Of a stretch of 64,000 bases of DNA, positions 53,867-64,000 are shown piece after piece. The notes below the pieces were generated by a model. It saw only the letters and a program-made list of their open reading frames with translations. It made no database searches and was not told the origin of the DNA. Where the stretch lies: the NCBI GenBank assembly GCA_030704615.1, contig CM060734.1:60340042-60404041 (forward strand), given 5' to 3'. The stretch is from Takakia lepidozioides. Taxonomy: Eukaryota; Streptophyta; Takakiopsida; Takakiales; Takakiaceae. A program made the position numbers and the translations under genes. Each line of letters begins with the position of its first letter. Within the stretch, counting starts at the first letter, position 1.

Positions 53867-54836
53867 ATGCTGACTCCGGGTCTTTGCTCTCACGGGGCTT
53901 CATGTTTGCCATCGCCCAGGGAGAGAAGCAAGGCGGACGCAGACGAGGGCAGCGATGGCCAAGCCTGCGCGAGCAAGCAGGAACAAGGAGGTGGTGTGGG
54001 GTGTTGGCCGATTCGGCCGATCAAAGACCTGATCAAAGGGTTGCGCATGAGCAGCTTGCATGCTCGTCAATCTCCAAAGCCATGCAGCAGAGATGCCTGC
54101 TCCTGGTTCTGCTCCGTCAGCTCCTGGTTCTGCTCAGCCCTTCCCAGCCCTTGCTCTCAAAGGTTGTCCACTCAATCTCTCTCAAGCTGACCCCAAGTCT
54201 ACCTGCATCACTCCCATGATTTACAGGCGACTTCCCTCCCCTTCCTTTCTTGTCACGGCAAATGACGGCATCAATATGGAATCCTTATGGATAACTTCAA
54301 ATGACATTGACATCTTCATGGCGAAAAATCCAATTGACAATAGCCCAATCCCTACTTTCCGCACTAAGATTGACAATTTCGAGCACGGCTCGCACATCTG
54401 TCTCTTCACCCTCATGCTGGGATCACATGGGGGGCTTTCATTGAAGACTGTCCAGGCCTTGGCTCCAATTTGTCCCCGTCAACAAAGATTCTTGCCATTA
54501 TGGACGAGAAGGATCTGCTGCTACCAGGGCACTCTTCCAAGGGTGAGTGGATTCACTTCGCTTCCCTGCAGCTGGACACAGTCCATTTATTCGTCGGCCT
54601 TCTGCTCATCTCACTGCGATGAACTTATCCATACGGGTGTCTCCACAATCAAGCGCAGCCTGCGACTCGGGACTGGTATTCATGTGACTCGGCTGCCTCC
54701 CCCTCGAATCACGGAAGTGTTTCTTCTATCTTCTCTCTTTCTTTTTCACTGTTTCTTTCTCTTTCTCTTGCTCTTTCCCCCCCGAACCTACCTGCCCCCT
54801 TCGAGCTGCCAGCGGCGGACAACTCCACAGTCATAA
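53867..54836 (+). pseudogene. degraded ORF of unknown origin
   Basis: Plus-strand frames read ITPMIYRRLPSPSFLVTAND, SLWITSNDIDIFMAKNPIDN, SPIPTFRTKIDNFEHGSHI and, after a one-base shift near 54470, STKILAIMDEKDLLLPGHSS and HFASLQLDTVHLFVGLLLI. The shifted parts join into one protein-like sequence, so this is a pseudogene rather than noise. It resembles retroelement-associated ORF1 proteins loosely. No firm family. Confidence 0.35.
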
Positions 54837-54996
54837 GAATGTGCGACATCTCCCACAAGGTTTTGCCATTCTTCATGTTATCTGCAGCAAAATCGCCCCA
54901 ATGGAGAAAACCAAACACTCAGGCATGGAACTCATCACATGCAAGAATCCCAGCATATACACACAGTGGTGTAATAAGCCCCCGACACAGGTGCTA

Positions 54997-55278
<282 letters not shown>

Positions 55279-55362
55279 TTATAATAGTGCTTAAAAAAAA
55301 CAAAAACATCATATCTAGCTTAGCACTAGAAAACTAGATAGAGAGCTCATCTCTCTCGAGTG

Positions 55363-55716
55363 ATAAGAAAACTAGATAACACACTGCTCACACCAGAAAC
55401 AACATGAATCCATCGCTATCACTCTTTAAAACAGAAGTCGAGCCAGGGGCACCCCAAGCTATGGGGACTCCACCCCACAACAACCTACACTCCCATCATA
55501 AGCACACTCAAATCTAAACGCATGAAGGAGCTCGGTCGCGCAGGCTCAACTCGAGAGAGATGAGCCGCGCGACTGCCGCTCTCGTGAAGATAAGACGGGT
55601 CAGGTGTCAAACTAAACTTGACACCTGATTTAACACTTGACCTAAATCCAAGTGTTAAATACAAATAACTAGCTTTATTCTAGCTAGTTTCACACTGTGC
55701 TTATTTAACTTGACAG
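55363..55716 (-). repeat. partial family 2 LTR
   Basis: Matches the middle of the G LTR (44158-44509) in minus orientation, including both stem-loops and the block GGGGTGGAGTCCCCATAGCT. It lacks both 85-bp terminal repeats. At 55716 it is fused to plus-strand integrase sequence of copy H. It may be the relic of the 5' LTR of copy G. Confidence 0.7.
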
Positions 55717-56724
55717 CCACAACAAGTACGTGTTGGTGATGGTGGAGCACTTCTCCAAGTTGATCGAGTTGGTTCCATTGCCTGATAAGGCTAGTGAGGG
55801 GTTGCGTATGCATTCTTGGATTGTGTACTTAGCCGATTCGGTGCTCCATCTGAGGTACTCACGGACCAAGGGAGAGAGTTCTTGGGGGAGTTTCAGGCTT
55901 TGTGTGACAAGGCCTTGGTAGACCACCGCACCACTTCTCGGGATCATCCTGAGGCCGATGGCTTGGCAGAGAGGGTTGTTCAGACAGTAAAGAGGGGTTT
56001 GCGCAAGTATGGCTTGCAGAAGGGACACCTAGGAGATTGGGACCTTCAGTTACCCTGGTTAGCCATGGGCTACAGGTTCAGCAAGCAAGCATCACTTGCC
56101 TCCTTCTCACCATACTTTCTTCTCTTTGGCCAAGAGCCGGATTTGCCTACATCCATTCGTAGAGAAGCTGCTTCAGTTCTTGACCTTGACGATCCGGACG
56201 TGTAGGCACGTGCACGTGATCAGCGTGCAGAGTTGTTCAAGAAAGTCATGCCCATGGTTTTTGAGAACCTTGCCATTGCACAACATCGTGATACGTTGAG
56301 GTATGCTACCATACGTGGTGCGGGCTATCGTCTTGGGGTTCGAAGATTCAACCCTAGTGACTATGTCTATCTGCAACAGACTGCTCCTACGACCTTGGAT
56401 GTGACTGCAGGACGTGTTATTTTGAGGGTTCGAGAGGTATTGCCCTCAGGCGTCTTGATCTTGGAGGGTCGGGATGGCATAACTTGGAAGGACCATGTGC
56501 GTAATTGTGCGCCATGTCACCTTCCGAATGTCGATGGTAGGATTGACCCAAACCTGGCAGTGGTACTTGCAAGTTTGAGGTGCAAGTTGTGTGGGTCTGC
56601 TAAAGGGGCAGCCACAATGCTGGTGTCTGATCAATGCTCAAGAGCTTGGCATATGGGATGCTTGACACCACCTCTTGAGAGGGTTCATAATGGAGATTGG
56701 TTATGTCCACAATGCTTGGGATAG
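55717..56724 (+). pseudogene. family 2 integrase end and PHD finger (copy H)
   Basis: The integrase core starts at HNKYVLVMVEHFSKL and continues after a small deletion near 55815 (LTDQGREF, HPEADGLAERVVQ). One TAG at 56203-56205 replaces a Trp codon present in G (DVWARA). The C-terminal module (RRFNPSDYVYLQQ) and the PHD finger follow in the same frame: CKLC, VSDQC, AWHMGC, GDWLCPQC. Here the third zinc cysteine is Ser (VSDQC), whereas the histidine lost in G is kept. Together the two copies support an ancestral intact C4HC3 finger. Confidence 0.85.
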
Positions 56725-57648
56725 TGGCAGTGGACATGACTAGAGGCAGCTAACAAGACATGGGAGGCCAAGCTCATAGGAGTCAATATATGAGATCATA
56801 GGCTCAAGTTCACAGGTTGCAAGACGGTGACTAACGATGGGACAACTCTTGCACCCGGCCTCTTGATCTATCGAGTTTGAGTGTAGTAGGGACAGTGGTG
56901 GAGGACTTCACATCACATCACATGTCACTATTACATCTTATGGCTACCTGGACTTAGAGGGACCTAAGCACCAGCTAGGGGGGCGATTGTGTGGACTAGT
57001 GACTGCTATAGTGGGCAGCATAGTGGCAGCCTAGTGACTGACTAGTTGTAGCCTAGTGGTTGGACTAGTGGCTAGACTAGTGGTGGACTAGTGATATACT
57101 AGTGTGTGCACTTGTGTTGTGTGGTTTTGGACAGCGATGTAGTTGTGTAGCGATATGTATGCGCACGACAGCTGTCAAGTTATTTTACCACTAGTGTGAA
57201 ACTAGCTAGGAAATAGCTAGCTTTTACATATTGACATTTGGGAATGGCCCAAGTGTCAATCCAGGGGTCAAGGCAAATTTAGGCCCTGGAGTGGTTATCT
57301 TCACGGCAAGCGCGGGAGGCTCATCTTTCTTGAGTTGAGCCTCACCGTGCCTAGCTATGGCGCCGTAGTATGGATTCTCCATAGCATGGGGTGTACTTGG
57401 CTTGACTTAATATGAGTGATGCTTTCATGTGCAAAGTTTGTGAGCTCAAGAGTGCTTGTATTCTTCTTCTTTATGTGTGGACTAGTGACTGCTATAGTGG
57501 GCAGCATAGTGGCAGCCTAGTGACTGACTAGTTGTAGCCTAGTGGTTGGACTAGTGGTGGACTAGTGATATACTAGTGTGTGGCGTGCACTTGTGTTGTG
57601 TGGTTTTGGACAGCAATGTAGTTGTGTAGTGATATGTATGCGCACGAC
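56725..57648 (+). repeat. 3' end and LTR of copy H (family 2)
   Basis: A non-coding 3' region, then a polypurine tract (CTAGGGGGGCGATTG, about 56974-56987), then an LTR at about 56988-57648. The LTR begins TGTGTGGACTAGTG and ends GCGCACGAC. Its first about 183 and last about 175 bases repeat each other, as in copy G, and contain many ACTAGTG units. The middle differs considerably from G. Confidence 0.7.
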
Positions 57649-57652
57649 GTGG

Positions 57653-59401
57653 TCTTTGCTTCCCCTTGCCGATCCCCTCTCCGGTCTGCTCCCCCTTGCC
57701 CTTCATGTGTTTCTTCTCCTTCCCCTTATCCTTTGTTTCTTTCTGATCCACCTGCTCCATGCCCTGCAGGTTCAATTGGCATCCCGAAGTTTTTGCAGCA
57801 ACCCTATGTCGTATTCGACCTACTACTGGGCCAGATGATGGTGTTAGAGGACTGTCTGGGACTTACACACTTATACGGGATCTGTGGGGTACCCTTAATT
57901 TTTGCACAGACTGAGACCAACAGGAGCCTTAGGGGCGATAGCAGCACACTTTAGAGGGGGGTTACACAGCCCGTTACAGTCGTCACAGCCAACACAGCCC
58001 GTCACAGTCGTCACAGCCGACACAGCCCATCACAGCCAACACAGCCCGTCACAGCCGACACAGCCACACAGCCAGTCACAGCCCGACACAGCCAAACACA
58101 GTCGCACAGCCAGTCACAGCCCGTCACAGTTTCACACAGCCAGTCACAGCTTGACACAGCTGTCACGACCATAGGGAATGGATAGCAGGACAGGGAACGG
58201 CTGTGGGGAACAACACCTGCGAATGGAACATGTTAGTTCACGGACGACGGTTAGTGAGGGAAACGGTTAGAACAACGGGTAGGAAGATAAAGCGGGAAGC
58301 AAGGACTGAAAAGGGGATCATTTCTGTGGCACTTCTTGGGGGGGAGACTTCGGACATGACTGAGGGGAAATGAGGCAGAGAGCGTATCTCTGGGCAGAAA
58401 GAGGGAGAGCACGGAGTAGGAGGAGGATGATCTGAGATGCTTAATGAAAGCAAGCTATAGAATTGTAATGTAGAGTAGATTAGAGACACCATGACCTTAG
58501 CTTGATACTTGATAGATATTAATCTGATACACACTTCATACTCACACTGTGTAGAGAGATCTGAGTGAGCTGTGGAATGAATGGATGAGTTGATGGAATC
58601 CGATAGATTAATGAAGCAAACTGATACTTAATTATCAATAGTAAGGTAGCTAGCTAACATGAATGCGGAAAGGAAAACAAATAGGAAACACCCCCATGAT
58701 ACACTAGCTGTAGGTCATGACTGATTGTTCTGAGCGGGCTGAGTACTTAGAGATTTCCAACTCTTCTATCTTGGAGTTTCCGCCTCGGATAGCGAAGGGA
58801 TGGGTGAGTAAAAGCCGCGCGACAGATGGTTTGCCGAGGGTTGGAGCAAAAACCATAGGCGTAGGCACCGTCAGACCCGTGGTGAATGTGGAGCCAGGGG
58901 TGACCCCCAATTCAATATTCCAAGGATCTGTGGAAGCGATGGGAGCAGTACCAAGGGGCTGGAGTAAGCGCTCTGATGTGGGGGAGACCAGACTATCTGC
59001 GAGTGCGGATAACAATGGGATGGCCTGTGGATGATACGGGGGTGCACCTATGAAAACTAACATGGGCGGAACAAACCCCTCCGTTGCCAATTCGGTGTTC
59101 CCTGCCAATTCAGGGGTCACCAATGTTGAAATAACCTCAACCTGTGTCGTCGGTAGAGGACTGGAAACAGCTGCAAATCTGTTGGACTTGGTAGTTGGAT
59201 CCACCATTCTTGGCACATCCTCCCTCTCCATGTGGGAAGTACACACAGACTCGGGATGAGTTGAAAGAGGTGATTGGACAAGGGCAGAGAGTGAAGGACC
59301 ACAGAGAGACACAACAGCCCGCGACAGAACATATACATGGAGGGGAGCAGGCATGACATCGGGAACAACATTGGGGGATGACACCTCGGGTGATGGAGCA
59401 C
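57653..59401 (-). pseudogene. proline/serine-rich ORF split by a solo LTR
   Basis: The minus frame from about 59384 (PAPLHVYVLSRAVVSLCGPS, VPTPMVFAPTLGKPS) stops at the solo LTR and resumes on its other side (SGPVVGRIRHRVAAKTSGCQ, then a Lys/Glu/Gly-rich tail) in the same frame if one copy of the 5-bp duplication is removed. The second part ends at the H LTR (57649). The composition and basic tail resemble the C-terminus of LINE-type ORF1 proteins, but no zinc knuckle is visible here. Confidence 0.5.
57842..58824 (+). mobile_element. family 1 solo LTR with target duplication
   Basis: 983 bases, TGTTAGAGGACTG to GCGCGACA, flanked by GATGG on both sides (57837-57841 and 58825-58829). A 5-bp duplication is the standard mark of LTR-retrotransposon insertion. 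The absence of any internal sequence shows later LTR-LTR recombination. It has the CACAGCC array (about 57965-58165) and the conserved ATGACTGATTG mini-frame near its end (58717). Confidence 0.92.
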
Positions 59402-59410
59402 TTAGGGGGG

Positions 59411-60240
59411 ACTAGAGGGGTGGGGATCAGTCTATAGATGCTTTGGATTCAAGGGTGAAGTCAGCCACAGCTGCGCCATGGTAAGCGGTAGCTGCAAGGT
59501 TGCATGAGTTGTCAGCTGGGCTAGCCATTGAGCGCAACATGGTGACTCCTGGAGTAGTCATGGTGGACAATCAGGATGGAATTGGGTGGCCCAACCAGGA
59601 GGAGGTATAGGCCACTACGGGTCTTGTTGGATTCGGGAGCACAACCATTGATGTTGGAGAGAGCAACAATTGTAGGCTTGGGCCTTACAGAGGAAGATTT
59701 GGAGCCTTGCCCTTTCCTAATTCAGACGTCTTTAGGTGGTTCAGAGAAGGCGCAAGGGATTACACGCCATGAGCTCTTCATTCGACTACAGCCAGATCAT
59801 CCTATGGATGGCTCAGTCAAGAGAGCCAAAGCCATTGTTACGTTCCTTTATGTCATACGATGTGCTTATTGGTGGGGTTGTGTTGTACCCCATGGGATTT
59901 ACTCTGGATTTTTGGGAGCAAACGACATCCTATAGGCCGGAGTGGCAGTCAGGGGATGGCCGACTTGCACTACTCCCAGGGCGGTTTATTGGGAATGTAG
60001 CGGTGGATCATAGGAACATAATGCCCACATTGGCTGCATTCCCAGGTGTGGTGGCTTGGAGTGCTGAGCTCTTGGAAAGCAATAGCCATGCAGATGATAG
60101 GCCACCACCTGATGAGGACAAACAATTGGCATACAAGGTTGAGTTGTTTCCTCATATTCTTGTTCATAGCTCACTGTGGGGTACAGTTGGGGATTTGCAG
60201 CAATTGGCAAGCTAGTGTGTGCAACAAGCATGGTAGGAGG
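59411..60240 (+). pseudogene. family 2 protease region (copy J)
   Basis: Collinear with the G polyprotein: YRPLRVLLDSGAQPLMLERA, a frame change near 59860, YDVLIGGVVLYPMGFTLDFW, then the spacer (NIMPTLAAFPGVVAWSAELL). TAG codons lie at 60213 and near 60230. The left edge (about 59411) abuts the proline-rich ORF, and gag is missing. Confidence 0.8.
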
Positions 60241-60248
60241 CCTTTCCA

Positions 60249-61001
60249 TTGGTGGGTGAGGGGAGTTTGGTGACATCACCTGGACCTCCTCAGTTAGCTC
60301 CATTGGACACAGTGCCTATTATCTGGCAACAACCTGACTCGTGCATTTGTTTGCTAGACCTGTTTGGAGGCATGAGCACTGGGCTTGCACGAGCGTTGCA
60401 AGCAAGAATCAAAGTACGCAAGTACTTGTATGTGGAGAAGGATGAGATTGCTCGGTGTGATTCCATGCGCCATGTTGCCTTGCTCACATATCAATGTCTT
60501 GAGTTGTTGCCCCTCTTAGCAATTCAAGGGTACCAAAAGGCCTTGCCAGCAGACATTACCATGCTGGGGGCGGAGGATTTGGATCAGCATGGTCCCATTG
60601 ACTTGGTGATAGGAGGGTGGCCTTGCAAGGAACATTCTCCTGCAGGTCAAGGTAATGGTTTACATGATGCACGATCGCATCTGTTTTGGGAGATGTTGCG
60701 AGTGTTGTGTGACTTGCAGGTGAGGCAAGTGCAACCTCCAGCTTACATCCTAGAGAATGTTCCTCTCATGGGGGATTCTCGGGCTAGGGTTATGGCCAGT
60801 GTACATCAGATCCGATCATGGATTGGACCAGCTGTATTGTTGGATGCAGCTACAATGGGTTCATGGGCACATAGGCCTAGGTTGTGGTGGACCAATCTTG
60901 CACCACTAGGAGCAAGTGGAGGCTACACCACAATCAGGGTGGGCGGACAAGCCCCAAGAGGTTGCTATGTAGCAATCAAAGGATGCGTCTCCTACCTGTA
61001 A
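60249..61001 (+). pseudogene. DNMT3-like methyltransferase domain (copy J)
   Basis: A 250-codon open stretch. Motif I DLFGGMSTG, motif II YVEKDE, motif IV GWPCKEHSPAG (Cys at 60624-60626), motif VI ILENVPLMGDSRARVMASVH and motif VIII AHRPRLWWTNL. By eye it is roughly two-thirds identical to copy G, with many conservative exchanges (I/V, K/R, D/E). The catalytic Pro-Cys is kept, but the usual Gln after it is Lys, unlike G. After motif VIII the sequence jumps to the pol leader, so motif X is deleted. Confidence 0.88.
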
Positions 61002-61517
61002 GCCTGGTGTACCCAAGGTTGCAGTCACTAAGGACAATTGGGAACCAGATGTTGGACCTACAATTACCGGAGGAGAGAGACGGAGGATCCGGCGAATTTT
61101 AAGGGCTTATAGAAATTGCTTTGCCTTTGGTTTGAAGGATTTGGGGAGTTTGAAGGGCCAGGAGATTCGTATTGATTTGGCAAGTGATACGCCAAATTTT
61201 TAAAGGCCCTACAGATATAGTGACATGGAGAGGTCTTTGATCCAGTCATGGACTATGGAGTTGTTCGAAGCTAGATTGGTGGAGTTGTCAGGCGGGGAGT
61301 ATGCCTTGGCAACGGTGATGCCAGCTAAGAAAGATATCTATGACAATTGGACAGAAAGAAGGATATGTGGGGACTATCATCCTGTGAACCGCTAGACTAA
61401 GTCCAATAGATATGTCATGCCAACTCCAGAGGAAATCTTTGATGCAATTGGGCATGCGAAGGTGTTTAGCACATTGGATTTACGATCGGGTTATCACCAG
61501 TTGCCAATCAAAGAGAC
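61002..61517 (+). pseudogene. family 2 RT start (copy J)
   Basis: Pol leader and first half of RT: GERRRIRRILRAYRNCFAFG, DMERSLIQSW, VMPAKKDIYDNWTERRICGD and LDLRSGYHQLPIKE. In-frame stops lie near 61200 and 61393. It is cut at 61517 by the LTR of the next element, before the catalytic box. Confidence 0.85.
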
Positions 61518-62034
61518 TGACTATCAGGGACAAGAAAATGACTGAACACAAGTAATAGATCAGACTAGAGGTACAAGACTAGATAAGAAGTCAAGGTCGG
61601 CGTGGCCGAATGCATGATGAGTAAATAGGAATCAAGACGATCTTTATAACAATGAACAAGAGTACAAGATATTGGAACGCGAGTTGAATACTGGAATGCT
61701 GGAAACTGTACAGGATTACCAGATACTGGAAACAAGAGTAGCTTGAATTGTGTTGCCGAGATTGAAGAGTGTCCAGTCTCGCCTCCTATATATACTGGCT
61801 CCCTAAGAGGCTTCCCCAAATGAGGTTTCTTGATGGAGAAGTTTCCTCCAAATGAAGCTTCCTCAGCAGTTCCCAAGTTACTCTCGGTAATTGATAACTA
61901 ATGATAACTTATGGTAAAATATGGTAGATCATGGTAGATTATAGTTGATCACGATAACTTTTGATAACATGGTAACTTGGTAACTTCTGGTATTTACTCC
62001 TGGTAAGTTCATCTGGGCTATGTCCGTGATATCA
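61518..62034 (-). repeat. 3' LTR of a chromovirus (element I)
   Basis: 517 bases; the minus strand begins TGATATCACGG (62034) and ends with TGATAGTCA (61518). The polypurine tract AGAGGAGGGGG lies directly upstream (about 62035-62045). A TATATATAGG promoter-like box is near 61787-61797, about 240 bases into the LTR. It interrupts the RT of copy J. Confidence 0.8.
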
Positions 62035-62045
62035 CCCCCTCCTCT

Positions 62046-62634
62046 AGCGCCAAGTTCCTTGAGGAGCGGTAAAATTTTGGATTTGCTTAGAGCTGGACTA
62101 AATCCAAAATCCGGCGAATGGTATTTGCCAAATATTTGGCTCTTCATTCTTGATTCAAATGATTTATAGGTCTCTACAACCATCGATAGTATCCAACACC
62201 TTGAACTTGCGACCACACAGTGATTTGAGCATTCTGATTTTCGAAACTATCTTCAAACATGATTTCGTTGCCCTCTGGGTCCGAAGCCTCAACCTCCAAT
62301 AAAATTATCAAACTTCGAGTAGACTCCACTTGCCGTCGTAGGGGGTCCAGACGAGAAAGTACCCGTCGCATTGGTGGCACATCGTCTCGAGAGCATCAGC
62401 GTGATGTTGAAGGTCGTGAGAGTCGAAATGGCTGATCTGGTAGTTGGGTAAGCAGCAGCTCCAATGTGTCTGGTTCTTTTGACTCCATGCTGCCAATACA
62501 AGATGCAAGAGTGCTGGAAGTGTAGCTATATATATTGATGTGTGATGCTCCTTCATCCTTAGTGTGTATCAAATACACAGAATATGGAGTCTTCACCTTG
62601 AAGCTAATTTGGCTGACATCATTGTTGTGATATC
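62046..62634 (-). other. 3' untranslated region of element I
   Basis: Between the chromodomain stop and the polypurine tract. Small overlapping frames (62174-62596) do not resemble any family. Confidence 0.45.
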
Positions 62635-62832
62635 TTATTGACGTATAGCTCGGGGCTTAACTAGATATCGTTGATGAAACTCTTGGACTTTGTCAGATGC
62701 ATTGGCGAGGTTGGATGAAGATTCCCACGTTTGTTCGCTGATGTCGTAGCCTTTCCAATGTACGAAATACTCAAGACGTTTATACTTGATGCGAGAGTCT
62801 AGGACTTTGTCGACTTCATACTCGATCTTCTG
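62635..62832 (-). pseudogene. chromodomain at the end of chromovirus integrase
   Basis: 66 codons ending in TAA: YEVDKVLDSRIKYKRLEYFV, HWKGYDISEQTWESSSNLAN, KVQEFHQRY. This is a canonical chromodomain, with the aromatic cage (Y, W, W) and the TWE.SNL motif. The frame is preceded by RLENSRRKSRHLL and a TAG (about 62840), so it has been cut from the integrase by one stop. In chromoviruses this domain tethers integrase to methylated histone H3. Confidence 0.85.
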
Positions 62833-62841
62833 ATTGCACTA

Positions 62842-63484
62842 TAACAGATGTCGGCTTTTACGTCTGCTATTTTCCAATCGTTTTATGACAGCATGACTGC
62901 CGAGTCAGATAAACCCAGTCAATTGTGACAAATGAATTGTAAGCGCCATAGAGTCGTATCTGCTAGTCGTGGAGCTCACTGTTGATGTGGCAATGGGGAC
63001 GCCTAATCACTCCATAGGGAATGGAGTGATTGCCTCGGAAAAACAATAGAATGTCACGGACAAATAAGGCACATTCATGGAAAAGAAATGAAATTCAGGA
63101 TGCACCAAGGACTTCAGAGAGAAAGTGGTGATTAAATAGGAACATGATAGTGAAATGGACAAAGAAGCTGCATATCATGAAATGCCATGGAGTTTAGGAT
63201 GCCACAATGGACTCCAAAGGCCATGCATTTCACAATTTTGGAACAAAATTGGGTAGGATCAACAAACAAAAACAAACAGGGAGTAGGTCATGGACTTGCC
63301 CTTGATTAGGTCACCATAGGCGTAAGCGTTGTCCGTCGGTTCATATTCCCAATCTCCACTTCCCTTCGTTGCATCATCACTAAGTGTTGACGGTCATTTC
63401 ATGCCCACACTAGTCCACCAGTTTGTGTGGAGCTCTTGCCCACAATCTTTCTCCAAACATGCACATGAAGCACAGAGAAATGCG
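62842..63484. other. non-coding stretch upstream of the chromodomain
   Basis: I cannot recognise the integrase core here, so element I seems truncated at about 62900. A perfect 11-bp inverted repeat, AATCACTCCAT/ATGGAGTGATT, lies at 63005-63031. An imperfect fold-back with GAAATGC(C)ATGG arms lies at about 63178-63232. Confidence 0.4.
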
Positions 63485-64000
63485 CTAGTGCACACCATGA
63501 ATGGTATGCATGAGCGCAAGACGGTCCAAACAATCCCAGACTGGCTTAAATCCCTTACCACAAAAAGCACATTGAGAAATAGATAGAAATTCAGTACTTC
63601 TATGTTCTGCACTTTCAGCATGGAGGTTGGAGTGAGAAGAAGGTGTGAGTGAAGGCCTGAGTAGGCCATGATCCATAGCTTGTAGCTTTTTTGCGATAGC
63701 TGTCTTTTGCCTCTCACATGCTTTGTATCGATCGAAAGCTGTAGACCACCCATCTTCATCGGCCTTAGCCTTCTCCAAGCACGATTTGTGCGTCGATTCC
63801 CTCCCCTCCATGGATTCCTTAAGGTGGTCAACAATGCCCAACCGGGAGTCTAGCTTACGCTGCAAAACTTCCAAACCCTCACGACATGACACCACATCTG
63901 CTGCTTCCGCACTATCAGTAGACAAAAACGCGCTCATCTTTCCGTTTTCTTGCTCAAGTTCTTTGCGCAATGTTTCAAATTTATCAGCAGGCTTGCAGAC
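63485..64000 (-). CDS. coiled-coil protein, 3' end (partial)
   Basis: The frame is open through the window edge, so the start is outside. The visible part of about 170 residues is Glu/Lys/Ala-rich and coiled-coil-like (LEVLQRKLDSRLGIVDHLKE, AFDRYKACERQKTAIAKKLQ). It ends with a cysteine/tryptophan segment, CAFCGKGFKPVWDCLDRLAL, and MHTIHGVH. A possible zinc-binding pair is present. After the TAG at 63485 similar protein-like sequence continues in the same frame for about 30 codons, so the stop may be premature. Family not recognised. Confidence 0.45.
   Translation of the reverse strand, partial: VCKPADKFETLRKELEQENGKMSAFLSTDSAEAADVVSCREGLEVLQRKLDSRLGIVDHLKESMEGRESTHKSCLEKAKADEDGWSTAFDRYKACERQKTAIAKKLQAMDHGLLRPSLTPSSHSNLHAESAEHRSTEFLSISQCAFCGKGFKPVWDCLDRLALMHTIHGVH

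Noticed and set aside
54060-54836. Secreted or membrane protein with a Phe/Leu-rich end
   Set aside because: The hydrophobic end comes from a TTTCTTTC-rich tract, and the upstream protein-like part is frame-shifted, so it is listed only as a pseudogene remnant.
61787-61797. TATATATA as a host gene promoter
   Set aside because: It lies within the LTR of element I at the usual place of an LTR promoter; no host gene starts nearby.

Overview
This window is nuclear DNA from a land plant, dominated by nested and broken LTR retrotransposons. An L-type lectin receptor kinase and a DYW-class PPR RNA-editing factor, both intronless, show that it is a plant. I see no chloroplast, bacterial or viral gene order. 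The DYW protein style, the large nested Ty3/gypsy content and a retroelement-borne DNMT3-type methyltransferase suggest a non-flowering lineage, with a fern or another seed-free plant my best guess. The species cannot be fixed from the sequence alone.

Layout. 1-3.7 kb is AT-rich intergenic DNA with fold-back repeats. 3.74-5.79 kb is the lectin receptor kinase (+). 6.4-9.4 kb is a mosaic of old repeats and retroelement debris. 10.8-32.6 kb is one stack of copies of a single Ty3/gypsy family (called family 1 here, Athila-like by its RT, RNase H and integrase). Copy A (+, 3' half with LTR) abuts copy C (-), which abuts D (-), which abuts E (-), which runs into a 500-N assembly gap (32598-33097). 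33.1-34.9 kb is the 3' end of a LINE (+). A dienelactone-hydrolase-like exon lies near 36.2 kb (-). The PPR-DYW gene occupies 38.05-40.92 kb (-). 44.07-52.26 kb is a second Ty3/gypsy family (family 2, copy G, -). 52.8-55.7 kb holds an orphan ORF, a monodehydroascorbate-reductase exon and an LTR scrap. 55.7-57.65 kb (copy H, +) and 59.4-61.5 kb (copy J, +) are further family 2 pieces. A family 1 solo LTR with a 5-bp target duplication lies between them. 61.5-62.8 kb is the 3' end of a chromodomain-bearing chromovirus (-), and 63.5-64.0 kb is the 3' end of an unidentified coiled-coil protein (-).

The most striking content is family 2. It carries gag, two CCHC knuckles and an aspartic protease, then a DNMT3-like cytosine-5 methyltransferase domain (motifs I, IV, VI, VIII and X visible), then RT, RNase H, integrase and a C-terminal PHD finger. 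It therefore looks like a retrotransposon with its own chromatin writer and reader. Methyltransferase capture by retrotransposons has been reported in algae and dinoflagellates (my recollection), so the principle is known. The combination with a terminal PHD finger in what looks like a land plant deserves attention. All three copies here are broken by stops, frameshifts or deletions.

Family 1 is unusual in other ways. It has an extra ORF that begins inside the LTR and reads across the primer-binding site. It also has two long ORFs after integrase, one with a coiled coil, neither with a signal peptide or membrane anchor. CACAGCC-type minisatellites sit both in its LTR and at the end of pol.
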